A stretch of DNA of 64,000 nucleotides, from positions 3,286,001-3,350,000 of the forward strand of contig CBDBKU010000003.1 of assembly GCA_965206775.1 (NCBI GenBank), given 5' to 3'. Within the stretch, counting starts at the first letter, position 1. Each line of letters starts with the position of its first letter. The translations under genes and the position numbers were made by a program. This document shows positions 1 through 9,052 of the stretch, one piece after another. Below the pieces are notes generated by a model. The model saw only the letters and a program-made list of their open reading frames with translations. It was not told the DNA's origin and searched no databases. The stretch is from VXMF01 sp965206775 (GTDB lineage: Bacteria; Acidobacteriota; Terriglobia; Bryobacterales; UBA6623).

Positions 1-282
1 CGCGCGGTTCTCGACCAAGACGGTCAGCCTCCTATCCAGCACCGCGTTCGGAGTTCCCTTCCTAATACCCGGCTGATCGAGCGAGATCTCGCAGCCGACC
101 AGCGCCCGCACGCCCGCCGGGCGCGCAGCCTGGAAGAAGCGCGGCGCGCCGGAAACCGAATCGCGGTCGCACAGGGCCAGCGCCCCGTAGCCTAGGTTCG
201 CGGCCTCGCCGAGCAGATCCTCCGGATCCGACGCCCCTTCGAGGAAGCTAAAACCCGACGCGCTGTGGAGTTCGACGTACAT
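1..282 (-). CDS. dnaE2: Error-prone DNA polymerase III alpha subunit DnaE2, N-terminal part (runs off window)
   Basis: Only the first 94 residues lie in the window. They begin MYVELHSASGFSFLEGAS, the N-terminal PHP-domain opening of DnaE/DnaE2 polymerases (the H of ELH and the FSFLEGAS stretch), followed by LALCDRDSVSGAPRF and VGCEISL, also typical of that domain. DnaE2 is the C-family polymerase that extends across lesions with ImuB in the SOS-induced mutasome. It lies 23 bp downstream of imuB on the same strand, which is the standard imuA-imuB-dnaE2 order, and that context decides DnaE2 over the replicative DnaE. The rest of the gene lies left of the window. Confidence 0.88.
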   Translation of the reverse strand, partial: MYVELHSASGFSFLEGASDPEDLLGEAANLGYGALALCDRDSVSGAPRFFQAARPAGVRALVGCEISLDQPGIRKGTPNAVLDRRLTVLVENRA

Positions 283-305
283 CCGCTTTCCTCCGCCGCT
301 GGCGG

Positions 306-1919
306 CTAGTCGTACTCTCCTGCGAGGAACCACTCCCCCGACGTTCTCTCGCAGCAGGCGCGGTACAAGCGCCCTCCGACTTCGACGTCCCACTCCTGGT
401 ACTGCCAGCCGTCCGGCGTCCACCACTCACCCGAGACGCGCCAGGGCCCGGCGCATGCTGTCACCGGTCCCCGGGCTTCCCGCGCTTCGACACGGACGGG
501 GCGATCCCCGCGCAAGGTCACCTCTGCCGGACTGGAGGGGCGGAAGCAGCGGAAGACCAGAGAGCTTCTCGGAGGAGGGACGCCCCGGGGAGAACGCAAT
601 TGGCGGCGTTTGTGCGGGAGTTTCGCGGAGCTCGTCGCAACCGGCCTGTCAGAGACAGCCGACAGGCTCGGTTTGGCTCCCGTCTTGCGCCCTGCCATGC
701 TTCCTCCCGCCGCCGGACGGAACGCCTCGAGTGCCGCCGCTCCGGGCCGGTGCGTGTCCGGCATCGTCGGAGCGCCAACCCGCTCGTCTCCCACCAAGCA
801 GGCCAGCCGCGCCAAGGTCACCGCCAGATTCTCCGCATCAGGCAAGTCCTGAGCGAAAAGGGACGACTGCACCCGTCGGCGCTCGGCGGGCTCGGCCGAC
901 ACGCGCACGCCACCGACCGCGCATCCCGGAGGGTGCGCGGTCAAATCGATTCGCATCAAGGTCAGCAGGGTGCGCGAGTCGCTCAGCGGATAAGGCAGGT
1001 TGATGGTCCTCTCGAACATCCTGCCATCGGCCAGCCGCAAGCGCGTGGTCAGGCTCGCCGCCGCCCGGTCCAGGCTCTGCAGGCGGAGACAGAGCCGTTC
1101 GAGCATGTCGGACATCGCGAATGCAAGCGATTCGATCTCTCCGATCTCCCAATCGAAATCCCGACTCAGGTCCAGCCGGGGCTCCGGCCGGTAAGCCCGC
1201 AGCACCGAGTCTTCCTCGCCGCGAGCCAGCCGCACCATGCGGGCTCCGCGCTCCCCGAACCGCTCCGCCATCCGGGCTTGCGGCAAAAGCGCCAGTTCCC
1301 CGATCTTGCGCACGCCCCAGCGCTCGAGGGTCTGGAGATCCTTGCCGTCCAGCGGCAGCGTGTCGAGGGGCAATTCCTGCAGGAAGCCGGCCTCCTGTCC
1401 CGGGTACACATGGGTGACGCCCGGCTGGGTGCGCGCCGCGCACAGGGCGACGAAACGGTTCCGGGCAACGCCGACATTGGCTTTCAGACCGAGCCGTGCC
1501 GCTCCCGAGGCCAGTGCCGTTGCCGAGACGTACGGGTCCCGCAAGCCTGCGAAATCGAGCGACATGAGTCCCGGCGCGACATCCTCGAACACGGGGGTAG
1601 ACATCTCCGCCAGTTTCAGCAGCCGAGCCTGCGTTCTGCGTTCCGCCTCTGCGTCACGGCAAAGAACCTGCAGAGGCTGCCCCGCCCCCGCGGCACTCGC
1701 CTGCGCCATGGCCAGCGCCATTCCCTCGCGCACGCCGCATTCCCGGGCGGGAGCGTCGGCGGCGTAGACGAACCGGTTGGGGGGCTCGCCGCAAGCGACC
1801 GCCGTCGGCCGCGGACACATCTTTCCCGCCTGCAGCACGGCCACCGGGAAGTCCGGAACGTGCAGAGAAGCGTACAGGACGGCGGCAGGGGATCCCCTGC
1901 CGGAAAATCCAGCCGTCAT
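306..1919 (-). CDS. imuB: ImuB, Y-family-like polymerase subunit of the mutasome
   Basis: The 537-residue product belongs to the ImuB branch of Y-family polymerases. These usually lack catalytic acidic residues and act as a hub linking ImuA, DnaE2 and the beta clamp. The N-terminus carries LYASLHVPDFPVAVLQ, followed by PNRFVYAADAPARECGVREGM, a palm/finger region of DinB-like type. A helix-hairpin region (TLERWGVRKIGELALLP, residues ~190-210) and a little-finger region follow. The C-terminal tail (GEWWTPDGWQYQEWDVEV to the end) is the ImuB-C signature seen in mycobacteria and proteobacteria. I chose the ATG at 1919 because it overlaps the imuA stop as ATGA, implying translational coupling. The longer open frame upstream of 1919 has no coding character. 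Confidence 0.9.
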   Translation of the reverse strand: MTAGFSGRGSPAAVLYASLHVPDFPVAVLQAGKMCPRPTAVACGEPPNRFVYAADAPARECGVREGMALAMAQASAAGAGQPLQVLCRDAEAERRTQARLLKLAEMSTPVFEDVAPGLMSLDFAGLRDPYVSATALASGAARLGLKANVGVARNRFVALCAARTQPGVTHVYPGQEAGFLQELPLDTLPLDGKDLQTLERWGVRKIGELALLPQARMAERFGERGARMVRLARGEEDSVLRAYRPEPRLDLSRDFDWEIGEIESLAFAMSDMLERLCLRLQSLDRAAASLTTRLRLADGRMFERTINLPYPLSDSRTLLTLMRIDLTAHPPGCAVGGVRVSAEPAERRRVQSSLFAQDLPDAENLAVTLARLACLVGDERVGAPTMPDTHRPGAAALEAFRPAAGGSMAGRKTGAKPSLSAVSDRPVATSSAKLPHKRRQLRSPRGVPPPRSSLVFRCFRPSSPAEVTLRGDRPVRVEAREARGPVTACAGPWRVSGEWWTPDGWQYQEWDVEVGGRLYRACCERTSGEWFLAGEYD

Positions 1920-2647
1920 GCCGCCCGCTCCGCACCCGTGCAATCCGCTCCGCGCGCTCTGTGCCTGACGACTTCCGCGCGCATGCCGATCCCTCCCAGC
2001 AGGCCATCCCACTCGGTTCGCTCGCGACGCAGTTCCAGCACCACGTCCGCAGCGCTTCCGGTCAAGTGCTTCTCGGCCAGCACGATCAACGCCGTGGGCG
2101 TGTCCTCCACGGCATGCTTGAGCCGCGTCCACGTCCGTCCCTGCAAGCCGCCCAACTGGCGCCTCGAGAGGCCTCCAAGGTCGATCGCGACCACGCCGAA
2201 ACCTCCTGCCGAGACGACCAAATTCGCTGTTTGCCATGCTTCGTCCATCCGAGAAAGCCTCCGCTCGCCCTGATCGCGACGGGCACCCTCCTCCGCGCCG
2301 CAGCGAATCCACAGGAGCCGCTCCAGAACCACTCCGGCCTGCTTGGCCGAGCGCGGGTCAAGGCAGTCGGTCGCGTCAACGTACGTAGCAATCCCGCCGG
2401 ATTGGGTCGCCCGGGCAAGCGCGGCCAGCACCAGACCTGTGCGTCCGGACGAGCACGGCCCGGTAACCTCGCTGATCGCGCCGCAGGGAAGGCCACCGCC
2501 AAGGCGGGCGTCCAGCCACTCGATCCCGCTCGGCACAGGGGAACGACGAAGCTTTCCCTGCTTCGGCAGGGTCCAGCCGAATCCGCGCTCGCGGACCAGG
2601 GCCTCGAGTGCGCGGAGGTTCTTCGGCAGTACAGTGGGACACGGCAT
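1916..2647 (-). CDS. imuA: ImuA, RecA-like mutasome accessory protein
   Basis: The ~243-residue protein resembles the ImuA/SulA-type RecA-like family. It has a degenerate Walker A region (VTGPCSSGRTGLVLAALARA) and a Walker B-like segment (GFGVVAIDLGGL), and it starts MPCPTVLPKNLRALEALVRE. It is thought to help load or regulate ImuB and DnaE2 during translesion synthesis. It is the first gene of the operon, and its stop codon overlaps the imuB start. The start at 2647 gives a family-like N-terminus. The frame stays open back to 2821, so an upstream start (for example 2674) cannot be excluded. No good ribosome-binding site precedes 2647, so the mRNA may be leaderless or nearly so. Confidence 0.82.
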   Translation of the reverse strand: MPCPTVLPKNLRALEALVRERGFGWTLPKQGKLRRSPVPSGIEWLDARLGGGLPCGAISEVTGPCSSGRTGLVLAALARATQSGGIATYVDATDCLDPRSAKQAGVVLERLLWIRCGAEEGARRDQGERRLSRMDEAWQTANLVVSAGGFGVVAIDLGGLSRRQLGGLQGRTWTRLKHAVEDTPTALIVLAEKHLTGSAADVVLELRRERTEWDGLLGGIGMRAEVVRHRARGADCTGAERAA

Positions 2648-2649
2648 AT

Positions 2650-2665
2650 ATTCGTATTTTATTCG
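2650..2665 (-). promoter_or_regulatory. Candidate operator: direct repeat upstream of imuA
   Basis: On the minus strand CGAAT-N6-CGAAT sits directly before the chosen imuA start, within an AT-rich patch in an otherwise GC-rich sequence. imuA operons are usually LexA-controlled, and some phyla use direct-repeat LexA boxes. Calling this a LexA box is inference only, and no second copy was identified in the window. Confidence 0.25.
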
Positions 2666-2874
2666 CCTCCACATGATGCCATAGCCTATGCCCTCAAGCA
2701 AGCTACCAAGAGCCCTGCACCCGAAAAGCCTGTATCTGACGGCACAAGCGCGGCAGGGAAGCGAAGTGCTCGGCCAGCCAGACGAACGAGTGAATCGGCA
2801 GTGGTTACTGGATTGCCGCAATGTCGCCCGACAGGGGTCGCTACGATCAGTCAGGCGGGCTCAACCGCGATCGA

Positions 2875-3615
2875 ATGAACGAGAACGGCAAGCAATCCAC
2901 CATCCGGATCGGCACCTGGAACACCGAGTGGGCCAAGCCAGGCAGCATCCGTGGCAAAATCATCGGCGACACACTCGCCGCTTCCGACTGTGACGTTCTG
3001 TGCCTGACCGAAGGGTTCGCGGGGATCCTCCCGGATGGAGGCCATATCATCGACGCAGGCAAGGACTGGGGCTATCCGATCCGCAAAGGCCGCAGAAAGG
3101 TGCTGCTGTGGAGCAAGCATCCCTGGACTCCCCACACCCATGCCCTTGGTTCGGCGGAGTTTCCGCAAGGCAGGTTCGTGGCGGGCAGCACCGAAACACT
3201 CTCAGGGGCTTGCCTCACCGTCGTTGGCGTCTGCATCCCTTGGAGAGGTGCGCACGTGAAAGGAGGAAGCAAGGACCGCAAGCCATGGCAGGATCACGAA
3301 ACTTGGCTCGCTGGATTCGAGAAACTGCGCTATCGGATCCCCTCTTCGAAATCCGTCATTCTGGGAGACTTCAACCAGAAAATTCCACGGACATGGGTAC
3401 CGCAAAGGGTGCATAACGCGCTCTTGCAAGCGTTCGACGCCTTCGAGATAGCTACTGAGGGAGAGTTGGCAAGGGCGCCGGACTTGTCGATTGATCACAT
3501 TGCGCACACCCCTGACCTGACCCGACGCAGCATCGGGATCTGGCACAGAAAAGGTGACGGAGGCAAACACCTGTCAGACCATTTCGGGGTGTATGGCAAC
3601 TTCGGCCTCTGCTAG
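2875..3615 (+). CDS. Endonuclease/exonuclease/phosphatase (EEP) family protein
   Basis: The 246-residue product has the EEP-fold signature motifs in order: IGTWNTEW (Asn of motif I), DVLCLTEG (metal-binding Glu), VILGDFNQ (Asp-x-Asn), SIDHIA and LSDHFG (catalytic His). Substrates in the family range from DNA ends to sphingomyelin and inositol phosphates, so the exact activity cannot be called. No signal peptide is seen, so it is probably cytoplasmic. It is transcribed divergently from imuA, which could hint at a DNA-repair role, but that is inference. The start at 2875 was chosen to give a compact N-terminus (MNENGKQ); an in-frame ATG at 2821 is possible. Neither start has a strong ribosome-binding site. 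Confidence 0.75.
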   Translation: MNENGKQSTIRIGTWNTEWAKPGSIRGKIIGDTLAASDCDVLCLTEGFAGILPDGGHIIDAGKDWGYPIRKGRRKVLLWSKHPWTPHTHALGSAEFPQGRFVAGSTETLSGACLTVVGVCIPWRGAHVKGGSKDRKPWQDHETWLAGFEKLRYRIPSSKSVILGDFNQKIPRTWVPQRVHNALLQAFDAFEIATEGELARAPDLSIDHIAHTPDLTRRSIGIWHRKGDGGKHLSDHFGVYGNFGLC

Positions 3616-3689
3616 CCACCTGACAGGAAGAGTCGTCAGCCAGCCGGCCTTCCATCCCGATGCGGACAGGCTGGACCGCCTTGGCTGTC

Positions 3690-3860
3690 CGGCGGGGTAA
3701 GAACGTCGCGGGACTATGCCGGACCTACCAGATCAGCCGGATGACGGCTATAAGTAGATGGAGCGATTTCGGCAAGGAGAGCTTTGTGCGCTGGGCCGGA
3801 ACCCGTGCCCCGAGCCCTGCTCGGCGCAGCACAGGCGGAGCACCGCGGTCCCGTGCGGGC
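3690..3860 (+). pseudogene. Decayed fragment of an IS481-type transposase (HTH part)
   Basis: The translation contains GLCRTYQISRMTAISRW, matching GLCRTYQISRKTGYKWM of the IS481-like transposase at 17883, and DNA similarity is obvious over about 80 bp (the stretch reading ccggacctaccagatcagcc is identical). Catalytic-domain motifs are absent and the surrounding frame has no sense. This is the relic of an older insertion of the same family. Confidence 0.7.
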
Positions 3861-3869
3861 CGCTGGGCG

Positions 3870-4609
3870 GGGGAGGGGGTGCCCAGAGGGCCCTAAACAG
3901 CCCTATTGTGTTTCAAGCCAGCCAGCGGAGATGTGGAATTCAAGGACGATGATTCTATTGAAGGCGGGCGGACACTCGATCCCGAAACCTCCAGTCTCGT
4001 GCTATCAGAGAACTTTGTTTCGACGAAGGATACACGAGCAGCGGCGATTCTCCATCTAAGCGGAGGTGTTCTTGTCAGTATTTCGAAGCGCCTGGTCTTC
4101 AGGTCTGGATTCCTTGTGAACCCGATAGCGTTAGATGCTCCGCTTGCGAAATCAATTGTAGTGGGACTTGGTCTTCGACTATGAACATCGACTGCATGTC
4201 AGTGCCGAAAGATTGACGCCGACTCCAGTACTGGGGATGCGGAATGGCTGGGCTCGGCGGAACGCAGCCTATTGGGCGCGACTCCAGCGCCAGCCATAGC
4301 GATCATCCGGAGCAGTGCCAGTACTGGGCGGCACGGCCGGGCCGAGGCTGCTTGGATTCGCTGTTGCTCTAGGCCAGCCTGCTGGAGAAAGCTGGCTTCG
4401 AGTCGGTCTTCATTTCGGATTTGCAGCAGCTCGACTCCAATCTCAGGGCAGCTGAGAACAGTACCGGTGCGAGCAAGACTGTGCGTTTTCGCCTTTGTCT
4501 TGCACGGAGGAATCCTTCCGTCATCCCAAGACCGGAGTCCGGTTGGACGTGCCTGCCCGGCCGCGATCGAGGGCCAAGACCCGGGCGAGGAGGACGAGGT
4601 GGGTCACGT
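3870..4609. other. Gene-poor stretch with a possible decayed gene
   Basis: No convincing gene is seen. Around 4345-4430 on the plus strand, frame 2 reads ASLLEKAGFESVFIS after an in-frame stop. This resembles the LLEKAGFESVF-type segment near the N-terminus of isocitrate lyase/PEP-mutase superfamily proteins, so it may be a degraded member. The similarity is short, and the following frame degenerates. An ORF at 3906-4184 has no recognisable features. Confidence 0.25.
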
Positions 4610-5329
4610 TCAAGCAGTCTCTACGCCTGACTCCTTGGACTCCTGCTTTGCGCTCAGTTGAAGGGCGTGCCAAGACTCGATATGCGCTCTCATGAGTGCC
4701 GCCGCCGCTTTCGGATCGCCCTTCCGCATGACGTCGACGACGGCTTGGTGCTCTTCTGCCAGCGGTTGGTACGCGACCTCCTGAACAGTGCGGAGCCCGC
4801 TCAGAATGAACACGATCGGCGCGATGCTCAGCGGCTTCATCGCCTGCACGAGAAAATCGTTGTCGGTTAGCTCCACCAATGTAGCGTGGAAACGGATATC
4901 GGCTTCGAAAAACGTCGGAAGGTCGTTGTCGCGGGCCGACTTACGCATGATCTCCACTTGGCTTTCCAACTCGTCGAGCCTATCGGGTGCGTTCCGGGCA
5001 ACGGCGAGCTCGATGGCTAGCGGCTCGAGCTGAAGCCGCACCGCTAGCAGAACCCGCACGCCGCAGCTGTCTAGGCTACGGACTCTGGTGTGGCGGTTGG
5101 CTTCCTTGACGAGCAGGCCCTCGCTCACCAAATCGAAAATCGCTTCCCTAACAGTGCTCTGCGCTACGCACAGGTCCTTGGCCAAAGAGCTTTCGACGAG
5201 ACGGTCACCGGGCAAGACCCTGCCGGTGAAGATCGTGGCTCGAATCTGGTGGGCGACGATTTCCCGCAAAGTCACGCGCACAACCGGCTGAAAGACTGGT
5301 TTTGTCACGCTGTTATCCGCTGGCATCAT
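4610..5329 (-). CDS. GntR-family transcriptional regulator, FCD (FadR) subfamily
   Basis: The 239-residue protein has an N-terminal winged helix-turn-helix (residues ~20-85; the recognition part reads LAKDLCVAQSTVREAIFDL) and a C-terminal all-helical FCD effector domain. The FCD domain shows metal-site residues in DIRFHATLVE, AEEHQAVVDVM and RAHIESWHAL. Family members bind organic acids or sugar acids, and ligand binding releases them from DNA. The gene is divergent from the large receptor gene at 5555, and a palindrome in the shared promoter region suits an operator. It is therefore a candidate regulator of that receptor. The start at 5329 is the first ATG; an ATG one codon downstream is equally possible. 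Confidence 0.9.
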   Translation of the reverse strand: MMPADNSVTKPVFQPVVRVTLREIVAHQIRATIFTGRVLPGDRLVESSLAKDLCVAQSTVREAIFDLVSEGLLVKEANRHTRVRSLDSCGVRVLLAVRLQLEPLAIELAVARNAPDRLDELESQVEIMRKSARDNDLPTFFEADIRFHATLVELTDNDFLVQAMKPLSIAPIVFILSGLRTVQEVAYQPLAEEHQAVVDVMRKGDPKAAAALMRAHIESWHALQLSAKQESKESGVETA

Positions 5330-5466
5330 TTGATCGATTATTGCTCACGTCGTATTTCGTACCCCGCTTGGAACGCGGAGACCGGAATTGGATAACCGTA
5401 TCCTGCAGGAACCATTGGCCTTTTCCCGGTACCACAGCGGGGACCGGATTCTTGTTGATTCTGTGG

Positions 5467-5508
5467 TTGACACATCTCAAGGCAAATTGTCATTATATCG
5501 ATAATCGA
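5467..5508 (+). promoter_or_regulatory. Promoter with overlapping palindromic operator for the receptor gene
   Basis: A perfect -35 (TTGACA, 5467-5472) is followed after 18 bp by a -10-like CATTAT (5491-5496). Immediately downstream, covering the expected transcription start, is the perfect palindrome TCGAT-A-ATCGA (5498-5508). This geometry is that of a repressor-blocked promoter. Pairing it with the divergent FCD GntR protein is inference. Confidence 0.55.
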
Positions 5509-5554
5509 GTATATAGTACTCATGTGATAAAATCGATCAACGAGGTGCTGAGTC

Positions 5555-8500
5555 ATGCAATCCAACACGAAATCTCAGGGGACCCCGGCACGAGGAGACG
5601 AGGCTAGGCTAGCGGCGGGCAATCGCGCATTCGGCAATCGCATGAGGGAGTTCTCAACCGTCCTGCTAGTCTTCTTCTTGGGTACGGTCACGAGCGCTCC
5701 TGATCCGGCTCCCGCCCAGGTGCTGTATGGCACCTTGGTCGGCAATGTGACCGATGCCAGTGAGGCGGCCATTCCGGACGCCGAGGCGGCGATTACGAAT
5801 CTTGGCACCGGCCAGGAGTGGACCACTACGACCAACGCCAGCGGCGTTTACTCGATCTCGACCATCCTCCCCGGTGAGTATCAGATCACGGTGTCTTCAG
5901 AAGGGTTCCGGACGCTCAGGACCAGCGGAATCGTAGTCAGCGCCAACACCACGGTTCGCTCAGACGCCACACTCGAAGTAGGTGCAGTGACAGAGATAGT
6001 CGCAGTGAGTGCTCAGGCGCTGTCGCTGCAGACTGACTCCGCTGACATTCGTGACAACATCGATTCCGAACAGCTCCAGAACATCCCCATCCCGTTCAAC
6101 AGAAACTTCCAGAGCCTGCTGGCGACGATGCCCGGCTTCACCCCTCCGACCAATGGCGGCGTGTCACCGGCCGTCAATCCTTCCCTGTCACTTAGTACAC
6201 ATTCGAACGGAACCACCCGGGCGGGAACGTCGTTTCGGATCGACGGCACGGTTACGAGAAATCAATGGTTCCCTTGGAACGCGGACTACATCCCTCCGCT
6301 GGAAGCGATCGAAGTCGTCAACGTCGTGACGGGCAGCTTCGACGCCGAGCAGGGATTCGCGGGTGGCGCCACGATCAATGTCCAGCTTAAGAGCGGCACC
6401 AACGAAGTGCATGGTTCCGGGTTTTGGTTTCACAACAACCAAAACCTCAAGGCACGCCCCTACTTCCTGCCGGACACTCGCGACCAGAACAAGAGGATCT
6501 TGAACCAGTTCGGCGGCACCATTGGCGGTGCGATCATCAAGAACAAGCTGTTTTACTTCACTTCGTATGAGGGGACAACGGAACGCGAGTCGGTCTTTGT
6601 CATCGGCTCGGTCCCGACGCCCGCCATGAAGGCCGGCGATTTCTCGGATTCCGGAACTCTAATCTTTGATCCCTCGACCGGGGGCGCAAGAGGCAGCGAC
6701 CGGGACGCGTTCCCCAACAACTACATTCCCGCGCCGAGGAGAAGTCCAATCATTCAAAAGTTGGTTGAACTGACACCGGATCCGAACCTCAATGCCGCCT
6801 CCCGAAACAACAATTTTGCCAACGGCCCGTTCTTGCTCGATCGGCAAAGAATTGACGCGAAGTTAAGCTATAACGCCACCAACAAGCTCAACTTGAACGC
6901 GCGGACCGGCTTGATGCCGTGGAACGCGTTTACGCCGCCGAGGTTCGAATATCTCGAGGGTTGGAGAATGGGGCGCGGCGACCTTCCCGGCGACAGCGAC
7001 GGCACCGTGCAGAACTACACCTTTTCGGGCGTATATACGTTAACGCCCAACCTAGTGCTGGACGCCTACTTTGGCCTGAACCTGAACGACGCCCACCGGC
7101 GTTCGATGCGTCTCGACGAGGATCTCGGGCGCGACTTCCTCGGCATCCCCGGAACCAATGGGCCTACCAGGGACTACGGCGGCTGGCCGCGATTCTCGAC
7201 CTCTTCGTACGACGATCTCGGAAGAGCCAGAACGTTCGCCCCTTCCAGCGACACGAGCTCAAGCTACCAGGTTGTCGCCAACTTGGCCTGGCTGAAAGGG
7301 AATCACGACCTGCGGTTCGGGCTCGACTCGCTCCGCAGCATTCTTCGGCTCTCTGAGCCGCTCGGCCACCCGGGCGAGTTCTTCTTCACGGCTGGCGTCA
7401 CTGGCGCAGCAGGCCATCGAACCAGCAACTTTAATTCCTACGCTAGTTTCCTATTGGGGCTTCCGCAACGAACCAACACCTGGAGACTCTGGCGAATGCG
7501 GAGCGGCGTGATGCCAGCCTACAGCCTCTATATGAGGGACAGGTGGCAGGCGACACAGCGATTGACGGTCTCGATGGGCCTGCGCTGGAACTACTTTTCT
7601 GTCCCCTACAGGGAAACGGGGGAAGGATTCTCCATCTATAACCCGGACACCGACGAACTGAGGCTGTGCGGTTTCGGCAGTCTGCCAAGGAATTGCGGTT
7701 TCGACATGAATACAAGCTTCCTCGCGCCGCGCGTAGGCTTAGCCTACCGAGCTACCGACACGTTCGTGATCCGCACAGGCTACGGCATCTCCTGGGATCC
7801 GACGCCCGTGGCACGGAACGCGATCGGCTCGTTCCCTAACCGGACCATCAATACCATTCGGGGCGCTAGCAGCTTCGATGCCGCGTTCCCCATTGCGCAA
7901 GGTCTCCCTGACGTAGCGCAGCCCGATCTCGGTGACGGGACCGTCATCCTGCCGTCGAATCTGAGCGTGAACACGATTGATCCGAACTATCGTCGCGGTT
8001 ACGTCCAGTCCTGGAACTTCATGTTGGAGACGGATCTTGGCGGCGGCTGGATTGGCGAGGCCGGCTACGTGGCCACCCGCACTATCAATATGAACGGGCA
8101 GTGGAACCAAAACTACTCGTTCATCGGCGGCGGCAATGCGAGTAGGGTACTGAACCAGCGGTTTGGCCGCACCGGGAACGTCAACCTGACAACGACCAAT
8201 GGCTGGAACGGCAGGTACGACTCATTGCAGGTGAATGCCAAGAAGCGCTTCTCGCAAGGGTATATGGCGCGGTTCGCCTATACCTTCTCGAAGACCATCT
8301 GGCCCGCGGGCAGAGGCGGCGACAACGGACTTAACGCCGGGGGCAGACACCCGAATCCAGCGTACTGGGAATTGGTCCGAAACACGGTGGCCGACAGCGA
8401 TCGGCCCCACAATTTCAATGCCTCGTTCGCGGCGGAGATGCCATTCGGCATTGGGAAACGGTGGGCGCAGAGCGGCTTTGCGAGCAAGCTCCTCGGCGGC

Positions 8501-8986
8501 TGGCAGATCAACGGCCTGTTCAGCGCCTTTTCCGGAACGCCACTCACCGTGACTGCTTCGCGCGCTTCTCTCAATGCGCCCGGGCAGTTTCAAATCGCAG
8601 ATCAGATCAAGCCGGAAGTGGAGATCATCGGTGCGCGAGAGCGCTGGTTTGACCCGCTCGCGTACGCACCGGTAACGGAGACGCGGTTCGGAAACTCCGG
8701 TTGGAATCAGATCCGGGGGCCCGGCGTAGTAAACGTCGACGCCGGAATCTTCCGCGACTTCACGATCAGCGAACGGATTGTCCTGCAGTTTAGGACCGAA
8801 GTGTTCAATGTGACGAACACTCCCCACTTCGGCGCCCCCGGCTTGAACGTGAACAGCATGCGTTTGAACTCGGACGGAACCATCCGGGCCCTGAATGGAT
8901 TCAGTCAAATCAGCAGGATCCAGAACACGGGGCGCTGGGGCATCGACGAGCGCGCGTTCCGGTTTGGTCTGCGGCTTGCGTTCTAA
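5555..8986 (+). CDS. TonB-dependent receptor with N-terminal carboxypeptidase-regulatory-like domain (Oar-like)
   Basis: This 1143-residue outer-membrane receptor is of the kind expanded in Acidobacteriota. After a membrane-targeting segment (residues ~31-50), a CarboxypepD_reg-like beta-sandwich follows (GTLVGNVTDASEAAIPDAEA to about residue 135). Next come a plug region (RDNIDSEQLQNIPIPFNRNF onward) and a long beta-barrel ending in the aromatic FRFGLRLAF. It probably imports large oligomers, perhaps glycans, using TonB energy. The 5555 start is supported by a GAGGTG ribosome-binding site about 8 nt upstream; an internal ATG at 5642 would give a more standard signal peptide. It is divergent from a GntR regulator and next to GH95 and GH78 genes, which suggests a carbohydrate-utilisation locus. 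Confidence 0.9.
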   Translation: MQSNTKSQGTPARGDEARLAAGNRAFGNRMREFSTVLLVFFLGTVTSAPDPAPAQVLYGTLVGNVTDASEAAIPDAEAAITNLGTGQEWTTTTNASGVYSISTILPGEYQITVSSEGFRTLRTSGIVVSANTTVRSDATLEVGAVTEIVAVSAQALSLQTDSADIRDNIDSEQLQNIPIPFNRNFQSLLATMPGFTPPTNGGVSPAVNPSLSLSTHSNGTTRAGTSFRIDGTVTRNQWFPWNADYIPPLEAIEVVNVVTGSFDAEQGFAGGATINVQLKSGTNEVHGSGFWFHNNQNLKARPYFLPDTRDQNKRILNQFGGTIGGAIIKNKLFYFTSYEGTTERESVFVIGSVPTPAMKAGDFSDSGTLIFDPSTGGARGSDRDAFPNNYIPAPRRSPIIQKLVELTPDPNLNAASRNNNFANGPFLLDRQRIDAKLSYNATNKLNLNARTGLMPWNAFTPPRFEYLEGWRMGRGDLPGDSDGTVQNYTFSGVYTLTPNLVLDAYFGLNLNDAHRRSMRLDEDLGRDFLGIPGTNGPTRDYGGWPRFSTSSYDDLGRARTFAPSSDTSSSYQVVANLAWLKGNHDLRFGLDSLRSILRLSEPLGHPGEFFFTAGVTGAAGHRTSNFNSYASFLLGLPQRTNTWRLWRMRSGVMPAYSLYMRDRWQATQRLTVSMGLRWNYFSVPYRETGEGFSIYNPDTDELRLCGFGSLPRNCGFDMNTSFLAPRVGLAYRATDTFVIRTGYGISWDPTPVARNAIGSFPNRTINTIRGASSFDAAFPIAQGLPDVAQPDLGDGTVILPSNLSVNTIDPNYRRGYVQSWNFMLETDLGGGWIGEAGYVATRTINMNGQWNQNYSFIGGGNASRVLNQRFGRTGNVNLTTTNGWNGRYDSLQVNAKKRFSQGYMARFAYTFSKTIWPAGRGGDNGLNAGGRHPNPAYWELVRNTVADSDRPHNFNASFAAEMPFGIGKRWAQSGFASKLLGGWQINGLFSAFSGTPLTVTASRASLNAPGQFQIADQIKPEVEIIGARERWFDPLAYAPVTETRFGNSGWNQIRGPGVVNVDAGIFRDFTISERIVLQFRTEVFNVTNTPHFGAPGLNVNSMRLNSDGTIRALNGFSQISRIQNTGRWGIDERAFRFGLRLAF

Positions 8987-9052
8987 TCTCCTTGTCAGGG
9001 GCCGTCGCGACGTTGTCTCGTGGCGGCACCTTTTCCTACCGCTCGTCCTTAA

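Noticed and set aside
600..2273. 557-residue plus-strand open frame opposite imuB/imuA
   Set aside because: It is a shadow of high-GC coding sequence; it has no family motif and lies antisense to the well-supported imuB and imuA.
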